Below are positions 1-8,365 of a stretch of 64,000 nucleotides of DNA, piece after piece. A program made the translations under genes and the position numbers. The notes under the pieces are model-generated. The model saw only the letters and a program-made list of their open reading frames with translations, ran no database searches and had not been told where the DNA came from. This DNA is from Burkholderia sp. Bp9142 (GTDB taxonomy: Bacteria > Pseudomonadota > Gammaproteobacteria > Burkholderiales > Burkholderiaceae), in contig NZ_QTPP01000001.1 in NCBI RefSeq assembly GCF_003853415.1, positions 496,001 through 560,000 on the forward strand. Reading direction: 5' to 3'. Numbering within the stretch: position 1 is the stretch's first letter; every line of letters starts with the position of its first letter.

Positions 1-1665
1 GAGCGCCGCGCCCAGCCCCACCGCATCCGCGATGTTGCCGGTGCCGGCCTCGAAGCGGTTCGGCGGCGGCTGGAACACCGTGCGCTCGAACGTCACGTCC
101 GCGATCATGTTGCCGCCGCCCTGCCAGGGCGGCATGTCGTCGAGGATCGCGCGCTTGCCGTACACGACGCCGATCCCGGTCGGCCCGTAGATCTTGTGCC
201 CGGAGAACACGAAGAAATCCGCATCGAGCGCCTGCACGTCGACGCGCAGGTGCGAGATCGACTGCGCGCCGTCGACGAGCGCCTTCGCGCCCGCGCGATG
301 CGCCAACTCGACGATCTCCTTCACCGGCACGACCGTGCCGAGCGCATTCGACACCTGCGTGACGGACACGATCTTCGTGCGATCGTTGAGCAGCTTCCGG
401 TATTCGTCGAGCAGCACCTGCCCCGAATCGTCGACCGGAATCACGCGCAGCGTCGCGCCCTTGAGCGCGGCAAGCTGCTGCCACGGCACGATGTTCGCGT
501 GATGCTCGAGATGCGACACGACGATCTCGTCGCCTTCGCCGACGTTCTGCACGCCCCACGTCTTCGCGATCAGGTTGATCGCCTCGGTGGTGCCGCGCAC
601 GAACACGATCTCCTCCGGCGAAGACGCGCCGATGAAGCGCCGCACGGTGTCGCGCGCATGCTCGTACGCATCCGTCGCGCGGCCCGCCAGCGCATGCGCG
701 GCGCGGTGGATGTTGGAGTTCTCGTGCGCATAGAAATAGGCGAGACGGTCGATCACGGCCTGCGGCTTGTGCGTGGTCGCCGCGTTGTCGAACCAGACGA
801 GCTGCTTGCCGTTCACGCGCTCCTGCAGGATCGGGAAGTCGCGGCGGATCGCATTCACGTCGAACGGCGGGTGCGCGCCGCGATGCAGGGTGCCCTGCGG
901 CTCGGCTGCCTTCGCATCGTCGATGAAGTAACGCGGCACGTCCGCGCCCGATGCACGCGACACCGGCACGTCGCGATGCACGGCGAGCAACTCGCGGAGC
1001 GCGTCGTCGCCCGGCAGCCCGAACGCTTCCGGCGATGCGAGGCCGTTCGACGGCACGACGATGTCCTGCGGCGTCGCCTGCCAGCCCTGCAGCGAGCCGT
1101 CGGTGAAGTAATACGGCGACGCGGCCGGCGCGGCCTTCACCGCGCTCTCCGACACCGCCGCATTCGCCTGCGGCACGCCGAGCGCCGCACCGCCGACGCG
1201 CGGCTCGAACGCGGGCGCGATCGACACCGCATTGTCGGGCAGCCAGTTCTGCGCGGCCGCATGCGGCGCAAGCGCCGGCACGCGGTTGCCCAGCGACAGC
1301 ACGTGCGTCGGCGCGGACGGCGCGAGGTTCGCGCCGGGCGCCTTGCCTTGCGGCAATGCAAGCCCCGGCACGCCGGTGCCCGTGCCGCCCGGCCCCGCGA
1401 GCGGCGAGCCGGCCGGCGCCGGATTGCTCACCGACGCGAGGATCGGTGCCGCCGCCGGCAACGCCGACGGCACGCCGCCGACCGCCCCGCTACCCGCCGA
1501 CAGCCCGGGCGCGGTGGCCTGCCCGGGCGGCGTCGCGAAGAACTCGGACGCGAGCCGCGCAAGCGCCGCCGGATCGGGCAGGCCGGCCGGCAGCGGTGCG
1601 TGCGGCAACGCGAGCGCGTCGCTGCCGGTCGAGGCGGGATTAACGGTAGGTGTCGGGATAGTCAT
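1..1665 (-). CDS. Family 2A encapsulin cargo cysteine desulfurase (3' end cut by window)
   Basis: This is a PLP-dependent SufS-type cysteine desulfurase that removes sulfur from L-cysteine and is expected to act inside an encapsulin shell. 555 codons are present and the C-terminus lies beyond position 1. The catalytic core starts near residue 268 (NAIRRDFP) and shows FDNAATTHKP, the LEHHANIVPW motif and the PLP lysine in SGHKIYGP at about residue 491. RFEAGTGNIADAVGLGAAL is the last stretch visible. Residues 1-265 form a Pro/Ala/Gly-rich, apparently disordered extension. It carries short conserved-looking islands (LARLASEFF, SPYYF, SPEAFGLPGDD), as expected of the cargo-loading domain of family 2A cargo. 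The ATG at 1665 overlaps the end of the shell gene by 26 bp, so the two are translationally linked. Family assignment is secure; encapsulation is inferred from the extension and the adjacent shell gene. Confidence 0.93.
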   Translation of the reverse strand, partial: MTIPTPTVNPASTGSDALALPHAPLPAGLPDPAALARLASEFFATPPGQATAPGLSAGSGAVGGVPSALPAAAPILASVSNPAPAGSPLAGPGGTGTGVPGLALPQGKAPGANLAPSAPTHVLSLGNRVPALAPHAAAQNWLPDNAVSIAPAFEPRVGGAALGVPQANAAVSESAVKAAPAASPYYFTDGSLQGWQATPQDIVVPSNGLASPEAFGLPGDDALRELLAVHRDVPVSRASGADVPRYFIDDAKAAEPQGTLHRGAHPPFDVNAIRRDFPILQERVNGKQLVWFDNAATTHKPQAVIDRLAYFYAHENSNIHRAAHALAGRATDAYEHARDTVRRFIGASSPEEIVFVRGTTEAINLIAKTWGVQNVGEGDEIVVSHLEHHANIVPWQQLAALKGATLRVIPVDDSGQVLLDEYRKLLNDRTKIVSVTQVSNALGTVVPVKEIVELAHRAGAKALVDGAQSISHLRVDVQALDADFFVFSGHKIYGPTGIGVVYGKRAILDDMPPWQGGGNMIADVTFERTVFQPPPNRFEAGTGNIADAVGLGAAL

Positions 1666-2572
1666 GGTACTTGGCGATTTCGACATCATCGAGGACAGCC
1701 AGCGCATCCGGCGAGTGGACCGCGAGCGAGCAGTACAGCGAGATCAGGTACGACGCGATCGCCTGGTCGTTGATCCCCATGAAGCGCACCGACAGACCCG
1801 GCCCCTGCTCGCCCGCGACGCCCGGCTGATAGAGCCCGACGACACCCTGGCGCTTGTCGCCGACGCGCAGCAGCAGGATCTTGGTCTTGCCGTCCGCGAC
1901 GGGCACCTTGTCCGACGGGATCAGCGGAATGCCGCGCCACGTGAGGAACTGCGAGCCGAACAGGCTGACCGTCGGCGGCGGCACGCCGCGCCGCGTGCAT
2001 TCGCGGCCGAACGCGGCGATCGCGAGCGGGTGCGCGAGGAAGAACGCCGGCTCCTTCCACACCTTGGTCAGCAGCTCGTCGAGATCGTCGGGCGTCGGCG
2101 CACCGGTCAGCGGAAAGATCCGCTGTTCGTCGGCCACGTTCGCGAGCAGCCCGTAGTCCGGGTTGTTGATCAGCTGGCTTTCCTGCAGCTCCTTGATCGT
2201 CTCGATCGTCAGGCGCAGCTGTTCCTTGATCTGGTCATGAGGACTGCTGTAGAGATCGGAGATCCGCGTATGCACGTCGAGCACCGTGCTCACCGCGTTC
2301 AGGAAATACTCGCGCGGCTGTTCCTCGTACGGCACGAAGGTCCGCGGCAGCACGCTTTCGTCCTCGAGCTGCGTGCAGGCGGCACGCACGGCTTCCGGGT
2401 TCTTCACCTGGTTCAGGCGATAGATGCCGGCCTCGACCGGCACCCACTGCAGCAGATGGGTCAGCCAGCGCGGCGTAATCGTGGAAAGCTGCGGGACGGT
2501 CTTGGTAGCATTCGCTAGTTGGCGGGCGGCGTGATCGCTCAGCGCGGCCGTGCCGCTTGCAACGGTCGACAT
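1640..2572 (-). CDS. Family 2A encapsulin nanocompartment shell protein
   Basis: The 310-residue product is an HK97-fold shell protein of the SrpI-like family 2A encapsulins, which self-assemble into a protein nanocompartment. Length and sequence style fit the family: an N-terminal arm with LPRTFVPYEEQPREYF, a long central helix region around DVHTRISDLY, and a C-terminal part ending near AKYHDYPDTYR. No phage genes surround it, so a capsid origin is only evolutionary. It sits immediately upstream of its cysteine desulfurase cargo, with a 26-bp overlap, and downstream of serine acetyltransferase and rhodanese genes. That is the established family 2A gene neighbourhood. The ATG at 2572 follows GGAGCC with short spacing. 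A 135-bp gap separates it from the XRE gene and contains a motif shared with the rhodanese promoter region, so it may have its own promoter. Confidence 0.93.
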   Translation of the reverse strand: MSTVASGTAALSDHAARQLANATKTVPQLSTITPRWLTHLLQWVPVEAGIYRLNQVKNPEAVRAACTQLEDESVLPRTFVPYEEQPREYFLNAVSTVLDVHTRISDLYSSPHDQIKEQLRLTIETIKELQESQLINNPDYGLLANVADEQRIFPLTGAPTPDDLDELLTKVWKEPAFFLAHPLAIAAFGRECTRRGVPPPTVSLFGSQFLTWRGIPLIPSDKVPVADGKTKILLLRVGDKRQGVVGLYQPGVAGEQGPGLSVRFMGINDQAIASYLISLYCSLAVHSPDALAVLDDVEIAKYHDYPDTYR

Positions 2573-2659
2573 GTGTGGCTCCGGATTCTTAAGATGAAAA
2601 ACGGGATTGCTTATGACGCGGGGTGATTATCGGAAGCACGCACCTGCCGGCTCAACATG

Positions 2660-2671
2660 CTATAGCCGTCA
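2660..2671 (-). promoter_or_regulatory. Motif shared by the two encapsulin-locus promoter regions (copy 2)
   Basis: On the minus strand this reads TGACGGCTATAG, about 88 bp upstream of the shell gene start. An identical 12-mer lies 74 bp upstream of the rhodanese start at 4458-4469. It could be an operator for the locus XRE protein or part of a promoter (TATAG as a -10 core). The identity is seen in the sequence; the function is inference. Confidence 0.45.
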
Positions 2672-2707
2672 CGCGGCACAACCGAACGGGAAAAGAAGCG
2701 GGATACG

Positions 2708-2929
2708 TCAGGCGACGGACACGCCGGGCAACAGCGTCGAGATCGACACGTCGAACGCGCGCGCGATCTTGTCGGCGGTGACGATCGACGCGATCGCCTC
2801 GCCGCGCTCGATCTCGCCGACGTACGAGCGGTTCAACCCCGCGTGTTCCGCGAGCTGCTCCTGCGACCACGTACGCGCTTCGCGCAGCTTGCGCACGTTG
2901 GCGCCGAAGTGCTGGATCAGGTCGCTCAC
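2708..2929 (-). CDS. Small XRE-family helix-turn-helix regulator
   Basis: This 73-residue protein is essentially one Cro/CI-type DNA-binding domain. Residues 8-65 include VRKLREARTWSQEQLAEHAG and the recognition-helix stretch NRSYVGEIERG, followed by a short tail. Translation is expected from GTG at 2929, which overlaps the serine acetyltransferase stop in a GTGA tetranucleotide; this overlap decides the start. It is therefore co-translated with the sulfur genes and lies just upstream of the shell gene. It is a plausible autoregulator of the locus, perhaps through the 12-bp motif found upstream of both transcription units. No ligand-binding domain is present. Family is certain; target is inferred. 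Confidence 0.88.
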   Translation of the reverse strand: MSDLIQHFGANVRKLREARTWSQEQLAEHAGLNRSYVGEIERGEAIASIVTADKIARAFDVSISTLLPGVSVA

Positions 2930-3885
2930 GTCGCCACCTGTGCGTCGGGCACCGGCTCGGCCGGCTCGACCCGCGTGCTCGGCGCGGCATTCGCTTCGCT
3001 GCGCAACACGGCCTGCGTGACGTTCGCGCCGGCCGGCACGTCCTGCGTGAGCCATACGTTGCCGCCGATCACCGCGCCGCGGCCGATCGTCACGCGGCCG
3101 AGGATCGTTGCGCCTGCATAGATCACGACGTCGTCCTCGACGATCGGATGGCGTGCGAGCCCCTTCTCCAGATGGCCGGCCGCATCGCGCGGGAAGCGCT
3201 TCGCGCCGAGCGTGACGGCCTGGTACACGCGCACGCGCTCGCCGATGATCGCGGTCTCGCCGATCACGACACCCGTGCCATGGTCGATGAAGAAGCCGCC
3301 GCCGATGCGCGCGCCCGGATGAATGTCGATCCCGGTTTCCGCGTGCGCCTGCTCCGCGACGATCCGCGCGAGCAGCGGCAACCCGAGCCGGTACAGCTCG
3401 TGCGCGAGCCGGTGGTGGATCATCGCGAGGATGCCGGGATAGCACAGCAGCACTTCGTCGACGCTGCCGGCTGCCGGATCACCATGGAACGCGGCCAGCA
3501 CGTCGCTGTCGAGCAGCCGGCGAATGTCGGGCAGGCGTGCGGCGAACGCCTGCACGGCGGTCGACGCGGCTTCGTCGATCCGCGCGTCGGCGTTGCGTTG
3601 CCGCGCCGCGTAGCGCAGCTCGAGCGTCACCTGCGCGAGCAGCGCGTTCAGCGCCGCGTCGAGCGCGTGGGCCACATGGAAGTTCTCGCTCTCCTGCCGC
3701 AGGTCGGGCGGCCCGAGCCGCATCGGGAACAGCACGCCTTTCAGCGCGCCGATGATCTGTGCGAGCGCCTCGCGCGCCGGCAGGTCGCGCCCGCCCGGTT
3801 CGAGCGAGCGCCGCTGTTTCTCGCGCCATGCGCGGCGCACGGTCTGGAGCGACTGAACGATGTCGTCGATATCGAATGCGGCCAT
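2926..3885 (-). CDS. epsC: Serine O-acetyltransferase (EpsC/CysE type)
   Basis: The 319-residue enzyme acetylates L-serine with acetyl-CoA to give O-acetylserine, the carbon skeleton for cysteine synthesis. Residues 1-180 form the helical N-terminal domain. Residues 185-290 form the left-handed beta-helix of hexapeptide repeats, with IHPGARIGGGFFIDHGTG (catalytic Asp/His at 201-202), VVIGETA and the closing VWLTQDVPAGANV. The ATG at 3885 has a strong GGGGAGAAG ribosome site; a longer in-frame start upstream lacks one. Its stop overlaps the XRE start. In family 2A encapsulin loci this enzyme is a standard neighbour, linking cysteine supply to sulfur mobilisation by the encapsulated desulfurase. 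Confidence 0.95.
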   Translation of the reverse strand: MAAFDIDDIVQSLQTVRRAWREKQRRSLEPGGRDLPAREALAQIIGALKGVLFPMRLGPPDLRQESENFHVAHALDAALNALLAQVTLELRYAARQRNADARIDEAASTAVQAFAARLPDIRRLLDSDVLAAFHGDPAAGSVDEVLLCYPGILAMIHHRLAHELYRLGLPLLARIVAEQAHAETGIDIHPGARIGGGFFIDHGTGVVIGETAIIGERVRVYQAVTLGAKRFPRDAAGHLEKGLARHPIVEDDVVIYAGATILGRVTIGRGAVIGGNVWLTQDVPAGANVTQAVLRSEANAAPSTRVEPAEPVPDAQVAT

Positions 3886-3913
3886 GCTGACTTCTCCCCG
3901 TAACGGCCGTGAC

Positions 3914-4384
3914 TCAGTCCTGCGCCCACGGCAGGCCGCGATGGCGCCAGCCGTTCCGGCCGCCGCGATGCTGCTGTTCGTCGAGTTCGCCCTCGAACCC
4001 TTCGAGTACGTTGAATACCTGCGTGAAGCCACCCTTGGTCGCGGCTTCAGCCGCCTGCGCGGAACGGTTGCCGCTGCGGCAGAGCAGCAGCACGACCGCG
4101 TCCTTGCCGGTCTTCGCTTCGAGTTCGCGCACGAAGCGCGGGTTGCGCGTCAGGCTCGTGCCGGTCGCCCACGCCACGTGCAGCGACGCCGGCACGTGCC
4201 CGACGAATTTCCGTTCTTCCGCGGTGCGCACGTCGACCAGCAATGCGTCGCCCGCCGAAACCAATGCCCATGCGGCTTCCGGTGCCACGCCGCCCGCGTA
4301 GGGCGTCCCCGCCGATACGGCCGCCGCGCGGGCGTCCTCGAGCGCCTGCCGGGCGTCGGTTCGTTCTTCCAATGCAAACGTCAT
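3914..4384 (-). CDS. Rhodanese-like sulfurtransferase
   Basis: This is a single-domain rhodanese of 156 residues that carries sulfane sulfur as a cysteine persulfide. The active-site loop CRSGNR begins at Cys102; DVRTAEER at 51-58 and the C-terminal NGWRHRGLPW typify this subgroup. The ATG at 4384 is preceded by AAGGAAG at good spacing and is preferred over upstream in-frame starts. It is the first gene of the encapsulin locus: a 28-bp gap leads to serine acetyltransferase. It may accept persulfide made by the encapsulated desulfurase. A 12-bp motif upstream is repeated before the shell gene. Confidence 0.93.
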   Translation of the reverse strand: MTFALEERTDARQALEDARAAAVSAGTPYAGGVAPEAAWALVSAGDALLVDVRTAEERKFVGHVPASLHVAWATGTSLTRNPRFVRELEAKTGKDAVVLLLCRSGNRSAQAAEAATKGGFTQVFNVLEGFEGELDEQQHRGGRNGWRHRGLPWAQD

Positions 4385-4824
4385 CACGCTTCCTTGTTCT
4401 CGCAGATTCGTATGATCAACAACGCCGGGAATGCGGCCGGTGCAGCTTGCGTGCTGTCTATAGCCGTCAGCCCCACTATGCGAGCGCGGTCGAGGAAGCA
4501 GAACCAATAAAAATTCATTTCCAAATCAGCGGCGCGTGAATTGCAATAGCAGAGGCGCGCTATTGGTGCGGGTTCGTGCGGGGGATGTGGAACGACGGCC
4601 GTTCGATGTCATGCATCGAAGGTTGTTGAAAGGATTGGCGGCTGCGAAGTCAGCAACGGTGCGGGACGCGACGCGCTGCACGTCGTGATGGAATCCGAAG
4701 CGGAATCGTGCGCCGGGCGGGATGACGCGCGCTTTGATGAAGCGATGATTCGGCGATTCGGCGATTCGATGAACAACAACCGACGGGCGCGGTGCATCGC
4801 CGACACACCACGCCCGTCACCGCA
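4385..4824. other. Intergenic region upstream of the encapsulin locus
   Basis: This 440-bp stretch holds no convincing coding frame. It contains the 12-bp motif noted separately and an AT-rich patch near 4507-4530. The remaining part, towards the amidase stop, shows nothing recognisable. Confidence 0.6.
4458..4469 (-). promoter_or_regulatory. Motif shared by the two encapsulin-locus promoter regions (copy 1)
   Basis: TGACGGCTATAG on the minus strand, 74 bp upstream of the rhodanese start, is identical to 2660-2671 before the shell gene. An AT-rich tract (4507-4530) lies upstream of this copy and could host an activator site. Function is inferred from position only. Confidence 0.45.
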
Positions 4825-6228
4825 TCAAACGACAGGATCGACCGCCGCGATCGGCACGCCACGCGCCTCGATATCGCGCCCGGCCAGCAAACACAGATCC
4901 TCGCGATGATGCGCGGCGACCACCTGCACGCCTACCGGCACGTTATCGACGAGCCCCGTCGTCACCGCGAGCCCCGGCAACCCCATCGCCGGCAGCGCAC
5001 GCAGCGTGAGCTGCGCTTCCCATACCCGCTCGAACCCTCCCGGTCCCTGCCGATCGAGATCATCAGGAAACGGCAGTTCCGACGACACGGGCAGCAGCAA
5101 CACCGCGTATTCATCGAGAAAGAGCCGCCACTGCCGCGTCAGCGTCGTGCGCCGCACGAGCGCGCGGCTGATCACGTCGGCCGGCAGATCGCGCACCTTG
5201 CCGCGCACGGCGGCGATCACCGCGGCCGCGCCCGGATCGCCGTCGCTCGCGACCGCGTTCGCCAATGCGTCGAATCCGTCGCCAAGCCAGAGCTGCTCCT
5301 GCAACAGTGCAGCCTCGCGCATCGGCGGCGTATCGTCGATTTCATCGACGGTCCAGCCCGCGTCGACGAGCCGGCGCGCGGCATCGCGCAACGCGGCCTC
5401 GACTTCGGGCACGACCTGCAGGCCGCCCGGACGCACGCACAGCGCCGCACGCTTCGGCACCGCCCGGCCTTCGATCGGCACCGGCACGTGCCACGGATCG
5501 CGCGGGTCCGGCGCGGCGAGCGCACGCAGCGCCAGCGCGAGATCGTCGATCGTGCGTGCGATCGGCCCCGTCGTCGACATCAGTTGCGCGCCGATCGCAC
5601 GCTCGGGCGACGACGCGTTGAACGCCGGCACGCGTCCGAGCGACGGGCGGATCCCGTGCACACCGCACGCATAGGCCGGGTAACGCACCGAGCCGCCGAT
5701 GTCGGTGCCGACCGCGATCGGGCCGATCCCGGCGGCCACGGCAGCCGCCGCGCCGCCGCTCGAGCCGCCCGGCGTCAGCGACCGATGGCGCGGATTGACC
5801 GTATGGCCGTGCACGCGATTCGACGTGAACCAGCGCAAGGCGAACGTCGGCGAATTGCTGCGGCCGAGCAGCACCGCGCCGGCCTTTCTCAGGTTCGAGA
5901 CCGACGGGCTGTCGGCGCGCGCGATCAGGTGTTCCTGCAGCCGCGTGCCGTTGGTCGTCGCGAATTCCGCGACGTCGACGTTGATCTTCACGGTCACGGG
6001 CACGCCGGCGAGCGGGCCCGGATCGTCGCCGCGCGCGATCGTGCGATCGATTTCGTCGGCCTGCCGCCGCACGTCGTCGGGGCGATGCTCGACCACCGCG
6101 TTGATCGCCGGGTTCACCGCTTCGAGGCGGGCCAGGGCCGCGTCCGCCACTTCCCGCGCGGACACTTCACGTTGCCGCACCCGCTTCGCGATTTCGGTCG
6201 CCGACAGTTGCCAGAGTTGCTGCGTCAT
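4825..6228 (-). CDS. Amidase (amidase signature family)
   Basis: The 467-residue amidase hydrolyses a carboxamide by the Ser-cisSer-Lys mechanism. The triad is visible: Lys81 in VTVKINVD, Ser156 in TPGGSSGG and Ser180 in GTDIGGSVRYP. Length is normal for the family. The ATG at 6228 (MTQQLWQL) is preceded by GAGGAGA-type purines. Substrate cannot be read from sequence; members range from indoleacetamide hydrolases to amidases of unknown role. It stands alone between the encapsulin locus and an exported hydrolase on the same strand, with 73 bp to the latter. Confidence 0.9.
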   Translation of the reverse strand: MTQQLWQLSATEIAKRVRQREVSAREVADAALARLEAVNPAINAVVEHRPDDVRRQADEIDRTIARGDDPGPLAGVPVTVKINVDVAEFATTNGTRLQEHLIARADSPSVSNLRKAGAVLLGRSNSPTFALRWFTSNRVHGHTVNPRHRSLTPGGSSGGAAAAVAAGIGPIAVGTDIGGSVRYPAYACGVHGIRPSLGRVPAFNASSPERAIGAQLMSTTGPIARTIDDLALALRALAAPDPRDPWHVPVPIEGRAVPKRAALCVRPGGLQVVPEVEAALRDAARRLVDAGWTVDEIDDTPPMREAALLQEQLWLGDGFDALANAVASDGDPGAAAVIAAVRGKVRDLPADVISRALVRRTTLTRQWRLFLDEYAVLLLPVSSELPFPDDLDRQGPGGFERVWEAQLTLRALPAMGLPGLAVTTGLVDNVPVGVQVVAAHHREDLCLLAGRDIEARGVPIAAVDPVV

Positions 6229-6301
6229 GACATCTCCTCGTGAAAGGACATCACAATCACCGACGGCGCCGCGCGTCACCCGCATCGCGGCGCCGCATCA
6301 C

Positions 6302-7093
6302 TCACTGCGCATCCTGCTTCGCCCGTTCCGCGGCCGCGATGATCGCGTCGGCCACGGCCTTCGGCTGGCTCAGCATCGCGACGTGGCTGCCGTTCACGTG
6401 CGTGACCGTCGCGCCGATCCGCTTCGCCATCGCCTCCTGCAGCTTCGGATCGATCATCCGGTCCTGCGTCGCGACGACGAACGACGACGGCTTCGCATGC
6501 CACGCCGCCTGCGTGACCTTCTCCGAAATGCAGCCACCGTACCACGGCCCTTGCGTCGCCGCGACGACGCGCTGCTGCGCGGGCGGCAGGTCCGGCGCGA
6601 AATCCTGCGCGATCGCCTTGTCCGACAGCGTCGCGAAGCCGCCCGCGTCCTTGCGCAGCTCGCCGGCCCACGCCGGCGCCGGCAGCCCCTGCGTGACGTC
6701 GGCGATCGACTGGCCGTTGTCCGGCGCGAAGGCGGCGACGTAGACGAGCGACTTCACCTTGTCGTCGTTGCCCGCATCGCTGATCACGACACCGGCCCAC
6801 GAATGGCCTACCAGCACGACGGGCCCCTTCTGCTCGTCGATCGCGCGCTTGGTCGCGGCTGCGTCGTCCGCGAGCGAGCTCAGCGGGTTCTGCACCGACA
6901 CGACATGCAGGCCGCGCGCCTCGAGTAGCGGAATCACGCGATTCCAGCTCGACCCGTCGGCGAACGCACCGTGCACCAGCACGACGTTCGTCCCCTTCAG
7001 GTCCTCCTTCGGCGCCGCCTGCGCCGCGACCGCACCGAACAGCCCGCCGAGCACCGCCGCGGACACCAGAACCCGTTTCGTCAAACCGACCAT
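6302..7093 (-). CDS. Exported alpha/beta hydrolase
   Basis: This 263-residue product has an N-terminal signal peptide (hydrophobic residues 8-24, likely cleavage after AAQA) followed by an alpha/beta-hydrolase fold. The oxyanion region is VLVHGAFADGSSW, the nucleophile elbow is GHSWA (Ser98), and GSHVAML near the end holds the catalytic histidine. This subgroup of small secreted hydrolases acts on unidentified esters. Two ATGs lie close together; the one at 7093 is 7 nt from AGGAG and preferred over 7099, which is only 1 nt away. The next gene upstream, a DUF4148 protein, is on the same strand. Confidence 0.88.
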   Translation of the reverse strand: MVGLTKRVLVSAAVLGGLFGAVAAQAAPKEDLKGTNVVLVHGAFADGSSWNRVIPLLEARGLHVVSVQNPLSSLADDAAATKRAIDEQKGPVVLVGHSWAGVVISDAGNDDKVKSLVYVAAFAPDNGQSIADVTQGLPAPAWAGELRKDAGGFATLSDKAIAQDFAPDLPPAQQRVVAATQGPWYGGCISEKVTQAAWHAKPSSFVVATQDRMIDPKLQEAMAKRIGATVTHVNGSHVAMLSQPKAVADAIIAAAERAKQDAQ

Positions 7094-7175
7094 CGTCATG
7101 CTCCTTTCCATCGTGTTGTTCATGTGAGGTGTTTCTGATACGGCCGCGCCTGCGCGCGGCAGGCGCGGCAACGGA

Positions 7176-7550
7176 TCACGAATGCGCGTACAGATCGTCG
7201 GCGTCCGTGCGTGCCTTTCGTGTGTTTCCTGCGTTCCGTGCAGCGTGCGTGTCGGCCACGGCGTAGCGGGCGGCCGGCGTCGACGCGGCGGCGACGTTGT
7301 CGCCCTGCGACTTCGACGGGCCGTTCTGGTCGGAACGCGCGACCTGCTGCGCAGCGGCGACGGCGTTCTCCGCGGCAGCGATATCGTCCGGGTAATTGGC
7401 TTCGCTGCTCGCCGGGCGGTAGCCGGCCTTCTCGAGCCGGACGAGGTCGGCGCGCACTTCGGCGCGCGTGAGGCCGTGGCCGGTGTCGGCGAACGACAAT
7501 GCGGGGATGGCGGCGAGGACGGCAACGGCGAGGATTCGAGCGGCTTTCAT
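7176..7550 (-). CDS. Small exported DUF4148 protein
   Basis: The product has 124 residues with a clear signal peptide (MKAARILAVAVLAAIPALSFA) followed by the DUF4148 pattern GLTRAEVRADLVRLEKAGYRP and YPDDIAAAE. Such periplasmic proteins are multicopy in Burkholderia and of unknown function. The downstream half is low-complexity, rich in Ala, Asp and Asn. The ATG at 7550 has AAGGAG upstream. It may be transcribed with the following hydrolase. Confidence 0.85.
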   Translation of the reverse strand: MKAARILAVAVLAAIPALSFADTGHGLTRAEVRADLVRLEKAGYRPASSEANYPDDIAAAENAVAAAQQVARSDQNGPSKSQGDNVAAASTPAARYAVADTHAARNAGNTRKARTDADDLYAHS

Positions 7551-7770
7551 GTGTGTTCTCCTTGAAGGAAGTGGGTCTTTCGATCGTTCGGTATCCGATC
7601 CAGATGTCTGGCATCGAACGTTTCCTGCATGTCGACAGTAGAACCCGCTCACGTATCCGGCATGTTTCCGAAACCGGGGCTTTCTGCGTGCCAGTTTTTC
7701 AGGAGCGGCCGCAGATACAGTGCGATACAACCCCGCGCGCCGCTCCGTTGCCCGTCACCCGCGCACTACG

Positions 7771-7799
7771 AAAAAAGGCGTGCCTCGCGCGGCACGCCT
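7771..7799 (-). terminator. Rho-independent terminator after the P460 gene
   Basis: Minus strand: a 9-bp stem AGGCGTGCC / GGCACGCCT with a 6-nt loop, followed by six T. It lies 30 bp beyond the cytochrome P460 stop and ends that operon. Confidence 0.85.
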
Positions 7800-7828
7800 T
7801 TCCGTCAGGCCGATCCCGTCAAGTCAAG

Positions 7829-8365
7829 TCAAGGCGCCAGCCGCGTGAACACGAAGTCGTGATTCTTCACGCGCGCCTGGTGACACGCAAAGCAAGTCTG
7901 GTGCTGACCGATATCGGCCGGCACGCCGTTGATGAAACGCCCGAAGCCCCAGCCGCCCGTCGACGCGTAGCGACGCGAATCCTTGACCATCACCTGCACG
8001 GTCGTCGCCTGTCCCGGCACCGTCGCCGGCGCGAACTCGTCCGACTGCTTGCGCTTGTACGCGAGCTTCACGAGGATCGTGCCGTCCGGAAACGGCAGCG
8101 TCGACTTTTCCAGCGCGCGGATCGCGACGGGGTTGCCGAGCACCACGCGCAATTCGTCCAGCGGCGCCGCCTCCTCGGCCGGCGCGACCATTTCCCACTT
8201 CCGGTAGCCGGGCGGGATCGTCACGCCGTAGATCGGCGACGCGGCCGGTTTCGGCTGCTCCGCGAACGCGGCCGGACCGCTCGCCGACAACGCGCCGGCC
8301 AGCAGCACGGCCGCGACGAGCACATGGCGCGCGCCGCGCCGTACAACGACAGTATTCGCCCGCAT
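7829..8365 (-). CDS. Cytochrome P460-family c-type haem protein
   Basis: The 178-residue periplasmic protein has a signal peptide at residues 15-36 and one haem-binding motif, CFACH, at 158-162 near the C-terminus. The body (YRKWEMVAP, GTILVKLAYKRK, GRFINGVPADIG) matches the cytochrome P460 family, known for hydroxylamine or other small nitrogen-compound oxidation. The physiological substrate here is unknown. The ATG at 8365 overlaps the stop of the upstream epoxide-hydrolase-like gene (TGATG), so translation is coupled. A terminator follows. Confidence 0.85.
   Translation of the reverse strand: MRANTVVVRRGARHVLVAAVLLAGALSASGPAAFAEQPKPAASPIYGVTIPPGYRKWEMVAPAEEAAPLDELRVVLGNPVAIRALEKSTLPFPDGTILVKLAYKRKQSDEFAPATVPGQATTVQVMVKDSRRYASTGGWGFGRFINGVPADIGQHQTCFACHQARVKNHDFVFTRLAP

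Noticed and set aside
1640-2572. Shell protein as a prophage capsid.
   Set aside because: No portal, terminase, protease or tail genes nearby; the neighbours are sulfur-metabolism genes typical of family 2A encapsulins.
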